Positions 11,501 to 24,119 of a stretch of 64,000 bases of DNA are shown here, one piece after another (the first letter of the stretch is position 1; each line of letters opens with the position of its first letter). Origin of the DNA: Hyperoodon ampullatus (lineage: Eukaryota; Chordata; Mammalia; Artiodactyla; Ziphiidae); NCBI GenBank assembly GCA_949752795.1, contig OX457061.1, positions 7,313,239-7,377,238 on the forward strand. Direction: 5' to 3'. The translations under genes and the position numbers were made by a program. The notes under the pieces were generated by a model. It worked only from the letters and a program-made list of their open reading frames with translations, had not been told where the DNA came from and made no database searches.

Positions 11501-13578
11501 CCAAATCAATGAGCCAATGAATAACCAAACAAGTGGACGCCCACTTATCGAGGTATTTGTTAACATGAGTTTAAACCTGACAAAACAGAGGCCGAGGGCC
11601 TGAGCCGGGCCACACTCGCCCCTGCCTGTCCACTCACACATAGCCCATAGCCCGGGGTGGCTCACAAGGAACCGCCAGGCCCAGAGGGAGGAAGGGAGGG
11701 GGGCTCCTGCCTAAAAGGAGGAGCCTGACTAGGACTGGCCCGAGTGAACTTTTTTTCCTACAAAGGCCTCTGGCATTCCAGCGGGCGGGGACGGGACATG
11801 ACTGAGCACTGTGCTGCACTGGGTGTCAGAGGGTCTCCTTCCTCAGGACAGCGTGCCTGCCCCCAGCTCTTCCTGAGCGGTGACCTCAGCCAACAGGCAT
11901 GACCTGGCAGCCACGCCTGGGGTGGGGACAGGTCAGGAATCGCACCCTCCACCCTCCACTGGCTGGGAAGGCCCATCAAGACCTGGTGCCCACGCAGCTC
12001 CCGGGACAGAGCGGGCACCACGAGGGGTCCTTGGGATGCCCAAGTCAGCCCCGAATCCAGGGGCAATCTGGCCCCGCACTGTGCTCTGGGGGAGCCACTT
12101 GGTCTCCCTCAACATGCTAAAGGAGGTGTGTGTTTGTCCTATGCTCCCCAAATGGGGCTTCTCCCCGGGAGGCCAATTTTCCTGACCGGTGGGCCTGTCC
12201 CAGGCCCTGGAGGCGGATTCTGCAGAGTGAAGCAGCCTGGGATCTGACCTTCAGCCCTGTACGTTCTCGCACATGCACACGGGTATAATTTGAGGGAGGG
12301 AGAAAGGATTTGTCAAAATCTCTGTGGTTTACAGGGAGAGAGGCTTAGGGAAGACGGGAGGGGTTCTGGTGGTCATAGGTCTGGGGTGCCTGGACCCTCC
12401 AATCTGGGTGATGCTGCAAAAGGCACGTCCTTTCCTAGAACGGGACATTTCAGGGGCTGCCTGCCTCCAGGCTGCTGGAGAGAGCTCCTGCCGGGAGGAC
12501 TCACAGGATGCTGGGAGCAGGGTGTGCCCAGCGCAGGGTGGACACAGAGCAGGAGCTCCATAAACCCACGGGGCGGCTTCACGCTGCTGCCAGCAACAGA
12601 GGCGCAGAGGTGCTGGCTGGATTGGATCTCCCTCAGTGCCCCAGCCCCCGGCCACGGGCTTCCATCCCCCCCAGCCTCACTTCCATCCCCCCCAGCGGGA
12701 GTGTCCACCCTGATACCATCCTCCTCACTGCAAGAGGGTTTCCACTCGGAGTAGGAACAAACCAGAAAGACGTTCTTTCCGATATCAACCTCCCTGCAGG
12801 GCCCCCGAAGGGGTGGGCAGGGCAGGGGGAGGTCCCCCCAGCAGCTGTGGCTTTGTTTCCACGGCAGAGGCCAGGCCACAAGGCCACAGGACCACCTGCC
12901 CTCAACCCCCACCTGCCTGCTTCCGCGGGGGGGCCCTCAGGTCGGGGGCTTGTCCAGACGGGCAAGGGGCTGGTGCACAGGAGCCGCCAGAGGTCTCGAT
13001 CGTCTCCCGGGCGTGGCCTCCAGTACCGCGGGCCCACAACGGTTCGCACAATGTCCTCTCCAGAAAGGCAAGTGGTAACAAACCAGCCCCAGCTAAGCCC
13101 AACTCTGCCCTCTGCCACCCTCAAAACACAGAGGGGAAAGGGTGTGAGTGGCGCTGGGAGTTGCACCAGTCACCCACAAAGTTTCTGTCCCTGGTGGGCC
13201 CATCCTGGGCTCCAAATCTGGTCCAGGACAAGCTGAGAGAGACACTGCAAGCTCCAGGCTAAGCCCCACCTCCCATGACCGAGCTCTGAGAGAGCAGGGC
13301 AGGCCGTGGACCTCCTGCCCATGCACATCACTGCCTTCGAGGAACCCGCCCAAGGCCACCTTGGGGACAGGCCCTGCCTGACCACACCATCCCTCCTGGC
13401 AGGTGAACCCTGCCACGTTCTGCGGCAGAGACGGCCTCCTAACCCCACAGATTCTAATTCAGCAGGTCTGGTCCGGGGGCCTGGGAATCTGTATTTTCAA
13501 CCAGCTCCTCCCAGGGGGTCCTGGGAAGCACAGCTGAAGACTCCACACTCAGGAGCACCCCCGCCACGGGCCACTCAC
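8561..13578 (-). other. LRRC8A intron between the two coding exons
   Basis: The intron is bounded by GTGAGT (minus strand, starting at 13578) and GTAG ending at 8561. It is mostly unique, GC-rich sequence. A MIR copy (about 9265-9450) is clear; L1 and CHR SINEs are absent. Reading frames in it, such as those at 9802-10707 and 12508-13236, show no recognisable domain and look like GC-driven chance frames. Confidence 0.8.
9265..9450 (-). repeat. MIR SINE
   Basis: The sequence shows the MIR order on the reverse strand: attaactcacggaaccctca, then cattttacagacgggataac, then a tRNA-like end with ttcgaacctgg. Confidence 0.75.
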
Positions 13579-15735
13579 CCGGTTGGCCGTGACAGCCAGG
13601 TTCTGGAGGTTCTGCAGGAGGCCGATGTCGGCGGGGAGGAAGGTCAGGTTGTTGTGACTGAGGTCCAGGTAGCGCAGCTTGCGGCAGTAGAAGAGCTGGG
13701 TGGGGATCTTCTCGATCTTGTTGCGGTTCAGGTAGAGGCGCTCGAGGTTGGTGAGGTTGCCAATCTGGATGGGGATGTAGGCGATGTGGTTGTACCACAG
13801 CTTAAGGCAGGTGAGGCGGTGCAGGTGCTGGAAGCTGATGATCTCCTCGATGGTCTTGAGGTTGTTGTCCTTGAGGTCGATCTCCTGCAGGTTGTGGAGG
13901 CTGAAGATGGAGTGGGGGATCCGCTCCAGGTCGCAGCGGATCAGCTCCAGCTCCGTCAGGTTGGCCATCTTCTTGAGGCTGTTGAGGACGATGAGCTTGG
14001 TGCCCTCGTTGTTGATGGACAGCTTCTGCAGGTGCACACCCACGTCCGTGACCACCTGCGGCAGCTTGCTCAGGTTGCTCTTGAGCCGCAGCACCTTGAG
14101 CCGCTTGAGCTCGCGCAGCCCGTCGATGACGATGTAGCGGTTGTTCTCGGCGCTCAGGTTGCCTGTCAGGTGCAGCTCCTCCAGCGTCTTCAGGCTGTAG
14201 ATCCACAGCGGGATCTCCTTGATGTCCGTGAACTTGATGTGCAGCGCCCGCAGGTTCTCGCGCAGGAAGGCCAGGGCGGGTGCCTCGATCTTGGCGGCCG
14301 TGTGGTACAGCCACAGCTCCTTGAGGCCCGTGAGCTGCGCGATGCTGGGCGGGATGGTCACGTCGGGGATCAGCTCCAGCTTCAGCACCTCCAGCTCCAC
14401 CAGGTCGAACACAGTGTCGGGGATGCCGCTGAGCATGAACAGGTGCAGCTCCAGCTTGTCCTGCGCGTTCTTGGTGAGCCGCTGCCGCAGCTTGTCCAGC
14501 GTCCACTCGTTGTTGAGGTTCAGCTGCCGCAGCTTGTTCTCACTCACCTCCGACAGGAAGACGGCAAAGCGCTTGGAGTAGAGTGGGTCGTACTGGTCGA
14601 TGAGGTGCAGCATGAAGGCGAAGTCGTTCTTGACGTCGGGGATGTCGCTGTAGCTGCTCTCCTCGCGGATGGACTCGAACGAGTACTTCTTGAGGGAGCG
14701 CCGGAGCATCCACCAGAGCGTGTACATGCAGATGAGGCCGTAGAAGATGACCAGGCTGATGTAGAAGGACGCCAGGATCTTGAAGAGCGTGGCCAGCGGG
14801 TGGGCGCACCGGTATGTGCGGTAGCCCGTCAGGCTCTCGATGTCCACGGTGCAGTCCACGTCGAACTTGATGTTGTGCACGTAGTAGACAGTGTAGCAGA
14901 TGATGAGGATGAACTTGATCACCTTGATGATGGTCTGCCGCATGTACAGGCGGTACACGATGTCCCCTTCCTCCACGTGCGTCCGGAACTTCTTCACCTT
15001 CTCGAACAGCGCCTTGGCCTGCTCCCCCTCCTTCTTGTCCAGCACGCCCGTCTCCGAGCGGTCCACGATGCCCTGCTCGATCCGGGACTTGGTCCGCTGC
15101 AGCATCGGCACGGTGGCCTCCACGTCCTCACTGACCGTCGACGACTTCTTGTCCGTGGAGCCGTTCATCTTGCTGAAGGCCGGCTTGGGGTCGCTCTCCT
15201 CCACCACCGTCTCCGACAGGGCTCGCGTGGTCCACGGCGAGTCGAAGCACTTGAGCAGGATGGACACAAAGTGCTCCAGCTTCGAGCTGGTGCGAGGGAA
15301 CTTGAACCAGAAGTTGCTGCAGGCCAGGAAGATGAGTGTGTGCAGAAGCACCAGGTAGGGGAAGTACTTGGCGAACCAGTGCAGGCGGTTCTCGTAGCAT
15401 ACGGCGTCCACATAGTTGTACTGGTGCCGGTCCAGGTCGTACTTGATGCCCGTGGGGCCAGCGTCGGGGGTCGGCAAGATGGTGGAGTTGGGGTAGCGGG
15501 GCTCTGGACCGGGGGCCGCCCAGCCCCGGAACGAGTCGTTGCAGGAGTCCTTGGTGACCCACTTACACGGCAGGCAGATCATCTTGTCCTGGGTGACCTG
15601 CAGCGTGCCGCCAAAAACCGCGATCATCAGCATGACGATGGAGATGTAGTCTGTGAACACGTCCCACCATGGCTTCAGGATCCGGTACGCTGGCTGCGTG
15701 TCCGCAAAGTAGCGGAGCTCTGTCACCGGAATCAT
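13579..15735 (-). CDS. LRRC8A: LRRC8A main coding exon (codons 1-719)
   Basis: LRRC8A is the essential subunit of the hexameric volume-regulated anion channel, which passes chloride and organic osmolytes across the plasma membrane when cells swell. The ATG at 15735-15733 has A at -3, and the exon reads MIPVTELRYF to NLAVTANR, then donor AACCGG|GTGAGT. Visible elements are four membrane segments (about residues 23-47, 123-143, 262-286 and 317-343). Extracellular cysteines occur at 54, 57, 65, 113, 295 and 310, matching the three known disulfides. N-glycosylation sites lie at N66 and N83, the KYD motif at 98-100, the pore-constricting R103 and pore-lining T44. Cytoplasmic leucine-rich repeats run from about residue 400 to the exon end. 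No frameshift or stop interrupts it, and it is nearly identical to human LRRC8A as I recall it. Confidence 0.98.
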
Positions 15736-15743
15736 GGTTCAAC
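15736..15743 (-). other. LRRC8A: LRRC8A 5' UTR remnant and splice acceptor of coding exon
   Basis: Immediately upstream of the ATG the minus strand reads CTTTCAG|GTTGAACC-ATG. The acceptor leaves only 8 nt of 5' UTR in this exon, so the rest of the leader must come from upstream non-coding exons. Confidence 0.85.
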
Positions 15744-16190
15744 CTGAAAGGGACCCACGGGAGGGGGTTACTGCAGGGTGGCCTGGCTTTCTGAAACCCG
15801 GGGGTCAGAGGCAGGAGACAGTGGACCCACTGTCCAAAATTCTACCTCAAGTCTAGCTGTGAGTCACACTAGCTGGGCAACACTCATGGGCCGGCCCACG
15901 GATCGGCCTCTGCCCAGAAACCATATGGTTCACCAGGTGGCTGGGAAACCACCAGAGGGAAGGCAGGCAGCCAGCCTCCCCATTCCATAGACAGGAAGGC
16001 TGAGCACTGAGATCCAGGTCACGCTGACAGACTGCGAAAGCAGCCTCACAGGGACCCCCACGTTTCAGCAGGAGCATTCCTGAATTCCTGTCTAGACCCC
16101 ATCCCGTTAATGATCAGACCAACCAGAGGGGCTAGTTGAAAACTTCCAGTTCACTCAGAACCAGCTGCCACGAAGCTGCGCCAGTGGTCC

Positions 16191-16250
16191 GAAGAGATTT
16201 ATTCAAAGTGTGAGAAAAGCGAAGAGATTTATTCAAAGTGTGAGAAAAGC
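16191..16250. repeat. Perfect 30-bp tandem duplication (two copies)
   Basis: The 30-bp unit at 16191-16220, starting gaagagatttattcaaag and ending gagaaaagc, is repeated exactly at 16221-16250. It lies about 450 bp upstream of the LRRC8A coding exon, inside the intron. Confidence 0.97.
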
Positions 16251-16284
16251 CAAATGCAGAAGAGGGGGCTTAGTATGAACTCAC

Positions 16285-16405
16285 TTTTTTTTTTTTGGCT
16301 GTGCCGCGCAGTATGTGGGATCTTAGTTCCCTGACCAGGAATCAAACCCGTGCCCCCTGCAGTGGAAGCCCAGATTCCTAAACACTGGGCTGCTGGGGGA
16401 GTCCC
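16285..16405 (-). mobile_element. CHR-type SINE, short
   Basis: A T-run is followed by ggctgtgccgcgcagtatgtgggatc and ends ctgctgggggagtccc, the reverse complement of the gggacttccctgg start. Confidence 0.85.
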
Positions 16406-16649
16406 TAAATACCTGTGTTTTGACAAATGGGTCTGTTTCTGTTGGGAGAGGCACAAGGGTGCCCAGGTTATGGGACGGGGCCACATTATTTTGATTATTT
16501 ATAATATTAATAGTGACAATAGTAACAAACACTTCATAAAACAGGGCCTCCCTGCAAACACCAGATGCTTCCCATCTCATCTTCCTCGGGCACGCCGGGA
16601 TGGGGGAGGACAGGAGGAAAGCAAACCTAGACCCCTTGAGGGAATAGGG

Positions 16650-16850
16650 GTGCTCAACAGAGAACGTGTGCTAGGCACCGGGCTGGTCCTTACCATGGAA
16701 TCCTCCTCGTGGGGTCCCTTTGACATCCAGATGCAGGGTCTATCTTTGGCCCCATTTCACAGATGGGACGACTGAGGCTCAGGGGAGAGTCACCTGCCCA
16801 ACGTCACTCTACTACTCAGGGCCAGAACCGAGATCCAACTCACGCCTGTC
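16650..16850 (-). repeat. MIR SINE (probable)
   Basis: It contains tgctaggcaccgggctggtc, cccatttcacagatgggacg and actgaggctcaggggagagt in the MIR order. Confidence 0.65.
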
Positions 16851-18869
16851 CCTCCACCTCCCCACTCGGATTCTCACCACTGCACAGGCTCGCTGTCCAC
16901 CTGCCCAAGGCCCCACGCAGGGCAGAGCCAAGAGATGGAGCCCAGGAGTTCAGCTTCCCTGCACCCCCGGGGTTCCCAGAGCTCAGGTCATCGCAAGGCC
17001 AGCAGACACCACCACCACCTGCCCTGAGCCGGCAGCTCCAGCCCAGGGGTCAGCCCTCCTGGTGAGGCTGGGACTCACAGGCCAGGGTGAGAGCCTGCCC
17101 GCCCCACAGGAAGGCCCGGGCCCTCTAATGACCAGCTGGCCCCTCACACCACCCACACTCCTGGGCAAGCAGCCATCCAGGAAGGGCCTGCTGAATCACG
17201 CAGCCGGCCCCCAGCTGAAAGACACCCCGACACTCCTCCCTCCCTTCCTGGCTCCCCGAGTCCACATCCAGGCAGGCGCCCAAAGATTGGGGACCAGAAG
17301 GTAGGAGGGGCCAGCACAGAGGGCACAAGAATGTGCAACAGCCTGCCCCTGGAGAGTCCAGGATGAGACTGCCAGGGCAGGATGCCAGACGCTGGGGGTG
17401 GGGGCAGCTGATGACCAGGCAGGATGTGGTTGCAACATCACTGTTTCGGGGGGGTGGGTGTGTCACGTACTGGAGAACACTCAGCCTCTCCGGTGAGAAG
17501 CTGTCTCCCGGCCCCTGCTGTCCTGGGGCTTTGCTTATGTCGCCTTCCTAACTCCTTCTGGGTCTGAGGTGGGAACTGGCCACAGCTCCGTCACAGGTGA
17601 GGGACCTTGAGGCTCCAAGAGGTAGGAGACAGTCCCATCCACTGAGCGTGTCTGGCTCCTCCCGCCCCCCGGCCCCCAAACACCTGTCTCGAAGCACGCT
17701 CTAAGCTCTCCGTTCAGCCCCTGGCCCGTTCCTCTATGGGTAATAAATGTGACCAATAAAAGGCCCCTGCCTCAGGGGGCTCTCGGGCCAGTGTGAGCCT
17801 GTGGGGAGGGGTGGGAGAGACAGAGGAGTGTCCAAATAACTAGACTCGAGTCAGGGCAGGGGGCAGCCATGGCTACGGCAGGAGAGATGGATGCCACCTC
17901 CCTGCTGAGAAGGGCTTCGTGCAGGGGACGGTCCTGTGCTGGTCCCCGAGGCTGCTGGTGCCTCCTCAGCCCAGGCCTGCGCCCATTCCACTGTGCCGAG
18001 GAGGCCTCAGAGGTTCAGAGGGGCAGCGCCAGGGGCCCAGGTCACACAGCTTAGAAGGGCAGGCCCGGCCTCGTGGCGGGGGAGGGGCTGTGTCTGGGAG
18101 GGGTCACCCGTTAGCTGCACCGTGTTTCTGCCTCACCTCTGCCACCAACTCACTGTGGGACTCTGGACAAGTCACTGCCCCTCTCTGATGGCGTTTTCGG
18201 GGAAATCTGGAAAGAAGGTGCAGGTGCCAAAGCCCAGGCTTTAGTCCCCAGGGTGCCAGGGACCGCGCCTTCCCCACGACTGGCCCCCAAGAGGAGACGG
18301 CCAGGTGGTCGGGGCAGCCCCTCTGGAGTGGAGGTGACAGGGGGGAGCCAGCAGCCGAAAGCATGTGACCTGTGTGCAGGCCAGGGCTCTGCTGCTGCCT
18401 TGGCCTCGGGCAGGGTCCTCCCTGGCTCTCAGCCTCAGGTTCTTCACAAATGCCAGGGGCAGATTCCTCGCAGGGCTGCCCGGAAGAGCCCAGGGGACTC
18501 CACGCTTCTAAAGCACTTAGGACAGAGTAGGGCAGCAGGCAGTCCGCGCTGGTGTCATCAACCTTCAACCCTTCCTCCAGATGCTGCTGGAGGACAAGGG
18601 TCTACCGCACACAGCAGGTGCTCAATAAAGCTATCAAGAGAGCGCCTGAGGAAGGATGGGGAAGAAGTGGGGTGGGGAAGGGCGGGGCCTGGGTGGTGGG
18701 CGGGGCCACAGCTTCAGATGGGCGGGGCAAGGGAGGAAGCTGAGGCAGCTTTGGGCCCGGTTCCTGCCCGCCCCTGAGGGCCCTGGGGGGAACAGCTCCC
18801 TTCTGAGAATGACGGCCCAGCCCAGAATCCTCAGGAGCCCAAGAGGTGCACACTGTTTGGGCACCCTTT

Positions 18870-19265
18870 CTTTTTTTTCTCACAACAGTTTTATTGTGGT
18901 AAAATACACAAAATATAAAATTTACAATTTTAACCATTTTTAGTGTTTTAACCATAACAGTTCAGTGGCATTAAGCACGCTCACTTTGTTGCGCAACCAT
19001 CACCAACCATCCATCTCCAGAATTCTTTACACCTTGCAAAATTGAAACTCTGTCCCCACTGAACACGACTCCCCATTCCCACCTCCCCAGCCCCTGGCAA
19101 CCACCATTTTCCTTTCTATCTCTATGAATTTGACTACTCTAGGTATCTCATATAAGTAGAATTATACAATATCTGTCTTTTTGTGACTGGCTTCTCTCAC
19201 TTAATATAATGTCCTCAAGGTTCATCTATGTCTTAGCAGGTGCCAGAAGTTCCTTCCTTTTCTAG
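18870..19265 (-). mobile_element. Old L1 LINE 3'-end fragment
   Basis: The plus strand reads agttttattgtggtaaaata, then ttcagtggcattaagcacg, accatcaccaaccatccatc and ctgaataatattcct. This is the reverse complement of a mammalian L1 3' UTR and ORF2 end. Confidence 0.75.
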
Positions 19266-19267
19266 GC

Positions 19268-19390
19268 TGAATAATATTCCTCATGCCCATTTTATAGATA
19301 TGGAAACTGAGGCTTGGGGAGAGAAGTCACGTGCCCAACTTCACACTGCCTGTCAGGGATTAGAGGCCACCTTCAAACCCAGTGCTGGGG
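19268..19390 (-). repeat. MIR fragment
   Basis: It reads cccattttatagatatgg, then aaactgaggcttggggag and cttcaaacccagtgctgg. Confidence 0.6.
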
Positions 19391-21139
19391 TGGAGCGCTG
19401 ACAAGTAGCCCTTCCAGGAAGCCATTCAGATGGAGCAGGTCCCAGCTGACAGCTGCCCCAGGGCACACCTGGGGGTGGTCAGGAAAGCACCATAAGGGAA
19501 AAGGGGCCTGTTTTCCTACTTACGGAAAGTTCCCTTTTCAGGAAGTTTCCTGTAGGCAGTGCATTCATCCCTTCCCTGCACTGAGACCTCCAGTCCTCCG
19601 CAGCCAGGACTGCCCCTAGCAGAGGTGTGCAACAGCTTCTCTCCTGGGGCCTCAGTTTCCCCATCAGGAAGGGAACAGAGAATCTGTCATGGATGTGCCC
19701 ACATTTTGTATAAGGTGGTCAAGGTACCAGGGGGCACAGTGATCCAGGCCTCTGCCCACCCTGACACCTCCCTTCCCACTGGCACCACCACAGACACTCC
19801 CTGGTCCTGGCAGTCCCTGCCTACAGCCAACAGGGAGGGAGAGGCGCCTCCAGCAGCCAAGACTTGGTTACCCATCCATAAAATGCACATGGTAACAGAT
19901 GCCCTGCCAAGCTCTCAGGACTATCAGGAAGTCACAGGAGTGAGGTTTCCCCGACAGCCTGTGGGGGGGATCTCAGGCAGGTGGAGAGCAAGGAAGAACA
20001 GTGATGGGAGCTTGGAGGGAGAGGGCCAGCCGGGCCAGCCTGGGCTCTGCCACTCAGCAATGGAGTGATGCTGGGCAGATGGCTTCACCTCTCCAAGCCT
20101 TAGTTCCCCCATCTGTGGAATGAGGCTAAGACAGATGCAGACCTGGCCCCCGACAGCAATCCTGACGTCAACAGGCAGTCGATGGGTAGATGAAAAGAGC
20201 GCAGAACCTGAGCACGAAGGAAGGAAACGGAAGGAGGAAAAGCACCCAAGACACCTGCCCTGACAGCTGGCAAAGGGGCAGAGTTAGGTGGGGCCAGGCA
20301 CAAAGGAGGTGCGCAGAAAGCAGATCCTGGTCCCTTAAAGAAGCCTCTAGAATACAACAGGGCCTTTTCAGCAGAATAAAGGAGCTCTGTATGTAATGCC
20401 ATTTTGGAAAAAAGCGAGATCCAGAATAATAAATAAATACAATCCCATGTTGATAAACCCTGACCAACCTGGGGAACGGCTCCCTCTTAGAGTGGGAATA
20501 GGAGGCAGGATGAAAGGAAACTGGAATTTTTACCAGCATGCCTTACCTTTGTGATTGAAAAGTAGTACAGAATTTAAAATAAATAGAGTCTACAAGAAAA
20601 GAAAGAAAAAAATAAGCTCTCAGGTGGAGAGTTCAGGTGTTCTTTTGTGGCTCTCAGAGGGCAATCTCGGGAGGGTGATGGGGAGTCGGGTCCGATCAGA
20701 TCTCTGCCCCAAGAGATGGAGAATTTGCAGAGAATCCTGAATAGAGGGCAAAGATTAAAGGGTTGAAATCGAGGTGGCTGAGAAAGACAAAAAGGCCCCA
20801 TGCCCTGCTGTCCTCTGAGCTCCAGTCCAGCTAATCCTCCTTCTTCCAGAACAGATGCATTGTTTAAAGCTACAGACTTGCCCTCCTGGAGGTCAGGGCT
20901 TGACACCCACCAGTGAGGTGGGGTTCACCCTGGCTGTACCAGGTAAAGCTCATGGGCAAGAGACCACCAAGGGGTGGGGATGGGGGTAGACTGGGAGCCC
21001 TACAGGATGGGGACCACTCCAGATTCATCCCAGTCTCTGTGCAGAGCCCAGAATACCGAAGGTAGAGTAAAGGTTTGCTGAACTGGGCTGAGCCAGGAGG
21101 GAGAGGAAGTAGGAGGGAGGTTGGTAATTGTCAGGGAAA

Positions 21140-22640
21140 GACTCTGGGACAAAGGTTTAGTCACAGGAACATTCATCACGGTGTTATTTATACCCCAGGA
21201 AAACTGGAAACAATCTAGATGCCTGTTACTGGGTGATTGGTTAAATACCTATTAAATGATCAGATGATGGAATACTATGAAATAATGAAAACATGTTAGA
21301 GCAAAACACTTGATGACATGACAAAATATGTTAAATGCAAAAAGTAGGTAACAAAACTGTGATAGAGTAATAAGCCTCCTGCAATAACTTAGACGTATAT
21401 TCGAAAAATATTGGCGGTGAGATTAGCCTGCTGTTTATAATCTTTTTTCGCCCCAAACTTACCTCAATTTTCTGTTATAAGCATATGTTACTCAGGTAAT
21501 TAAGAAAAAAGATTTTAAAAAATCAAGATTCCAAAGGATCAAGAATAGCTAAAACAATTCGGAAGAATAACGTGGGAGGAGACTTACTATAAAGCTCTAG
21601 GAATTCAGCCAGTGTAGTGCTGATATAGGTATGGATGGATGGACCAGAGGACTGGAAGAGTGAGCCTAGAAACAGACCGCGAAATTTCTGGAAACTTAGA
21701 CATGACAGTGTCGGCTATGCAGGTTCGGGGGAAAAAATGGGTGTCCATGAAAGGAGCTGGCTTAGTTACTCACATGAAAAAAGCATAGCCCCATCTACCT
21801 CCTTACAGGAAAATAAATTCCAATGAGTTAAAGACCTAAAGTAAAACTTGAAAGTGTTTAAAGAAAAATCTAAGAGACCATCTCGATGTCTTTAAGACAG
21901 GGAAGGATTTCTTATCACAAAGAATACAAATCCTTACAGGAACAGATTGATCTATTGATCACATTAAAGTTAAAATGCAAGCACATCAAAGGACATAATA
22001 ATAAACAAATGAAAAGAAACCACAGACCTGGAGGAGATATTTGCAATAGGTATAACTACCAAAGGATTAATATCCAGAACAAATATAGAACTGCTACAAA
22101 TATATGAAAATGACAATCCAACAGGCAAAAAATGGCAAAACATACGGCTAGACAATTTATGGGAGAAAAATACAAAAGGAAATTCATGGATGAAACAATT
22201 CTTAATCTCATTACTAATCGGGGAATGCAAATTAAGACAGTCACATGCCATTTCGCTCCCTTGCGATTGGCAAAAATGTTGAATTCTTAAATGAGGAGAT
22301 AGAATGTATGTATGCATCCTCCAACGGAGCAATTTTGCTCCCAGGGAAAGATCTTAGAGTCACTTTACACATACGCATGAAGCCACAGACAAGAATGATC
22401 GCTCCGGAGCTGTTCCTAATAGCAAAAAATCAACAACCTAGATGTCCGTCAACAGGAGAAAGTATAAATTGCTCTAAGGATCCGGTGAAATGCTAAAGCA
22501 GTAAAGTTAGTGAACTTTAGCTACACGTACCAACATGGACAGACCCCAAAACAAGGCTGAGCCCCAAAACAAGCTATAGAATAATACGTACCTTATACAA
22601 GGTTTTCTGTAATGTACATATCCAAGTGTAGTGAAGGTAT
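21140..22640 (+). mobile_element. Degenerate L1 LINE fragments (ORF2/3' end)
   Basis: Plus-strand sequence shows decayed L1 phrases: ttaaatgatcagatgatgga, atactatgaaataatgaa, and around 21980-22200 a stretch like catcaaaggacataataata, gatatttgcaataggtat, ggattaatatccagaac and caacaggcaaaaaatgg. Many stops and indels are present and no intact ORF2 remains. Confidence 0.75.
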
Positions 22641-22654
22641 AAACACATGCACGG

Positions 22655-22984
22655 GGGCTTCCCTGGTGGCTCAGTGGTTAAGAATCCGCCTGCCAATGCA
22701 GGGGACACGGGTTCGAGCTCCGGTCCGGGAAGATCCCACATGTCATGGAGCAACTAAGCCCATGTGCCACAACTACTGAGCCTGCGTTCCAGAGCCCGCG
22801 AGCCACAACTACTGAGCCCGTGTGCCACAACTACTGAAGCCCTCACGCCTAGAGCCCGTGCTCCACAACCAGAGAAGCCAACCGCAATGAGAAGCCCCCG
22901 CACCGCAATGAAGAGTAGCCCTCACTCGCTGCAACTAGATAAAGCCCGTGCGCAGCAACGAGGACCCAACACAGCCAAAAATAA
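22655..22984 (+). mobile_element. CHR-type SINE, long subtype
   Basis: It starts gggcttccctggtggctcag and ends cagccaaaaataa. A 16-bp target-site duplication flanks it: ataaacacatgcacgg (22639-22654) and ataaacacatgcatgg (22985-23000), one mismatch. Confidence 0.95.
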
Positions 22985-23110
22985 ATAAACACATGCATGG
23001 AGAGCCCCAAAACCAAGATGCTAATTTCATCTAGAGAGGGAAGAAAATGGGATTGGGGAAGAGGCTTAAATTGTGCCTGAAATGATCTGAGATAGGGAGA
23101 GAGAGAAGGG

Positions 23111-23114
<4 letters not shown>

Positions 23115-23144
<30 letters not shown>

Positions 23145-23145
23145 C
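23115..23145. repeat. (TG)n microsatellite
   Basis: About 14 TG units with flanking gtgtc variants lie in an LRRC8A intron. Confidence 0.95.
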
Positions 23146-23639
23146 TGAAGCAATTATTGCCAAACATGAAAGTCGAACAAAGCTGAGTCCTGGGTACAAA
23201 GATATCTGCTCTAGTTTTATAACTTTCATGTGTGCTTAAACTATTTCATACAAAATTTACCGGAACAAGCATCTGTTTCTACTCCTGGCTGTTCCTCTCT
23301 CTGGTCCTCACACCTGCTGGGCTCAGCTGGGGGAAGCCTCTACTAGATGATCTCCAGGGCAGCAGATTCAGGTCCTCCTTCCAACTGGCCTGCTCCTGGC
23401 TGGCGCAGAGGCACCTGCGGCTTTTGAGGACACTGCAGGATGCAGCATCACCCCTGCCCGGTCCTGCCCTGCCCCAGGGAGATGCAGAAGTGCGTAGGAT
23501 GCAGCTAGACCCTTCCCACTGTGCAGCACAGGCAGGTGCAGAGAAGCGGGACCAGGTTCCTGCAGCAGAACTAGGGCAACCCAGAGAGCCCCTCTCCTCC
23601 CCGTGGCGGCAGGCAGACCTCGGGGAGTGTGAAGAGCAA

Positions 23640-23830
23640 TAGCTTCAGAACTGGGGAGACACGGGTTCAAATCCAGCTCAAGCATGAAATAATTCCATGA
23701 CTCCAGGCAAATTATTTAGCCCAAGCCTCTGTTTTTGCAACTTTAAAATAAGAACAGTGCTACCTACCTCACAGATCTGTATACAGTGACCCAAAAGATG
23801 TCCAAGGGATATTAAGTAATAATACAATAA
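23640..23830 (+). repeat. MIR SINE
   Basis: It reads gggttcaaatccagctca, ccatgactccaggcaaat, taaaataagaacagtgct, then acctacctcacag, as in MIR. Confidence 0.7.
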
Positions 23831-24119
23831 AAGATGTTGACCAGCCTATAAAATATATGATATATCATGCATGATAAAACAGTATAAAATGTCACAAAAC
23901 AACAAATACTTCATGATTCCAGTATGTGGTACTTAAATTTGCTACTTTTGTGAGAAGAAAAAAAGACTTGGGAAAAAAACAAAAGACCTCCCTCACCGAG
24001 TCGTTTCTAAATATTGTAAAAGAGTTTACGAGAAGTACCTGCCATCTATCATGTAAGAAAAAGGTTAGCTTGCCCCTGCCTGCCCTACCCAGGTAACACA
24101 CACGCTTCGACAGGGCACA

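Noticed and set aside
13306..15747. Plus-strand 813-residue open frame as a protein-coding gene
   Set aside because: It lies exactly antisense to the conserved LRRC8A exon and has no domain, only low-complexity Leu/Val/Glu/Gln composition.
23115..23145. Possible CRISPR or other structured array
   Set aside because: It is a simple TG microsatellite; no spaced direct repeats were seen in the window.
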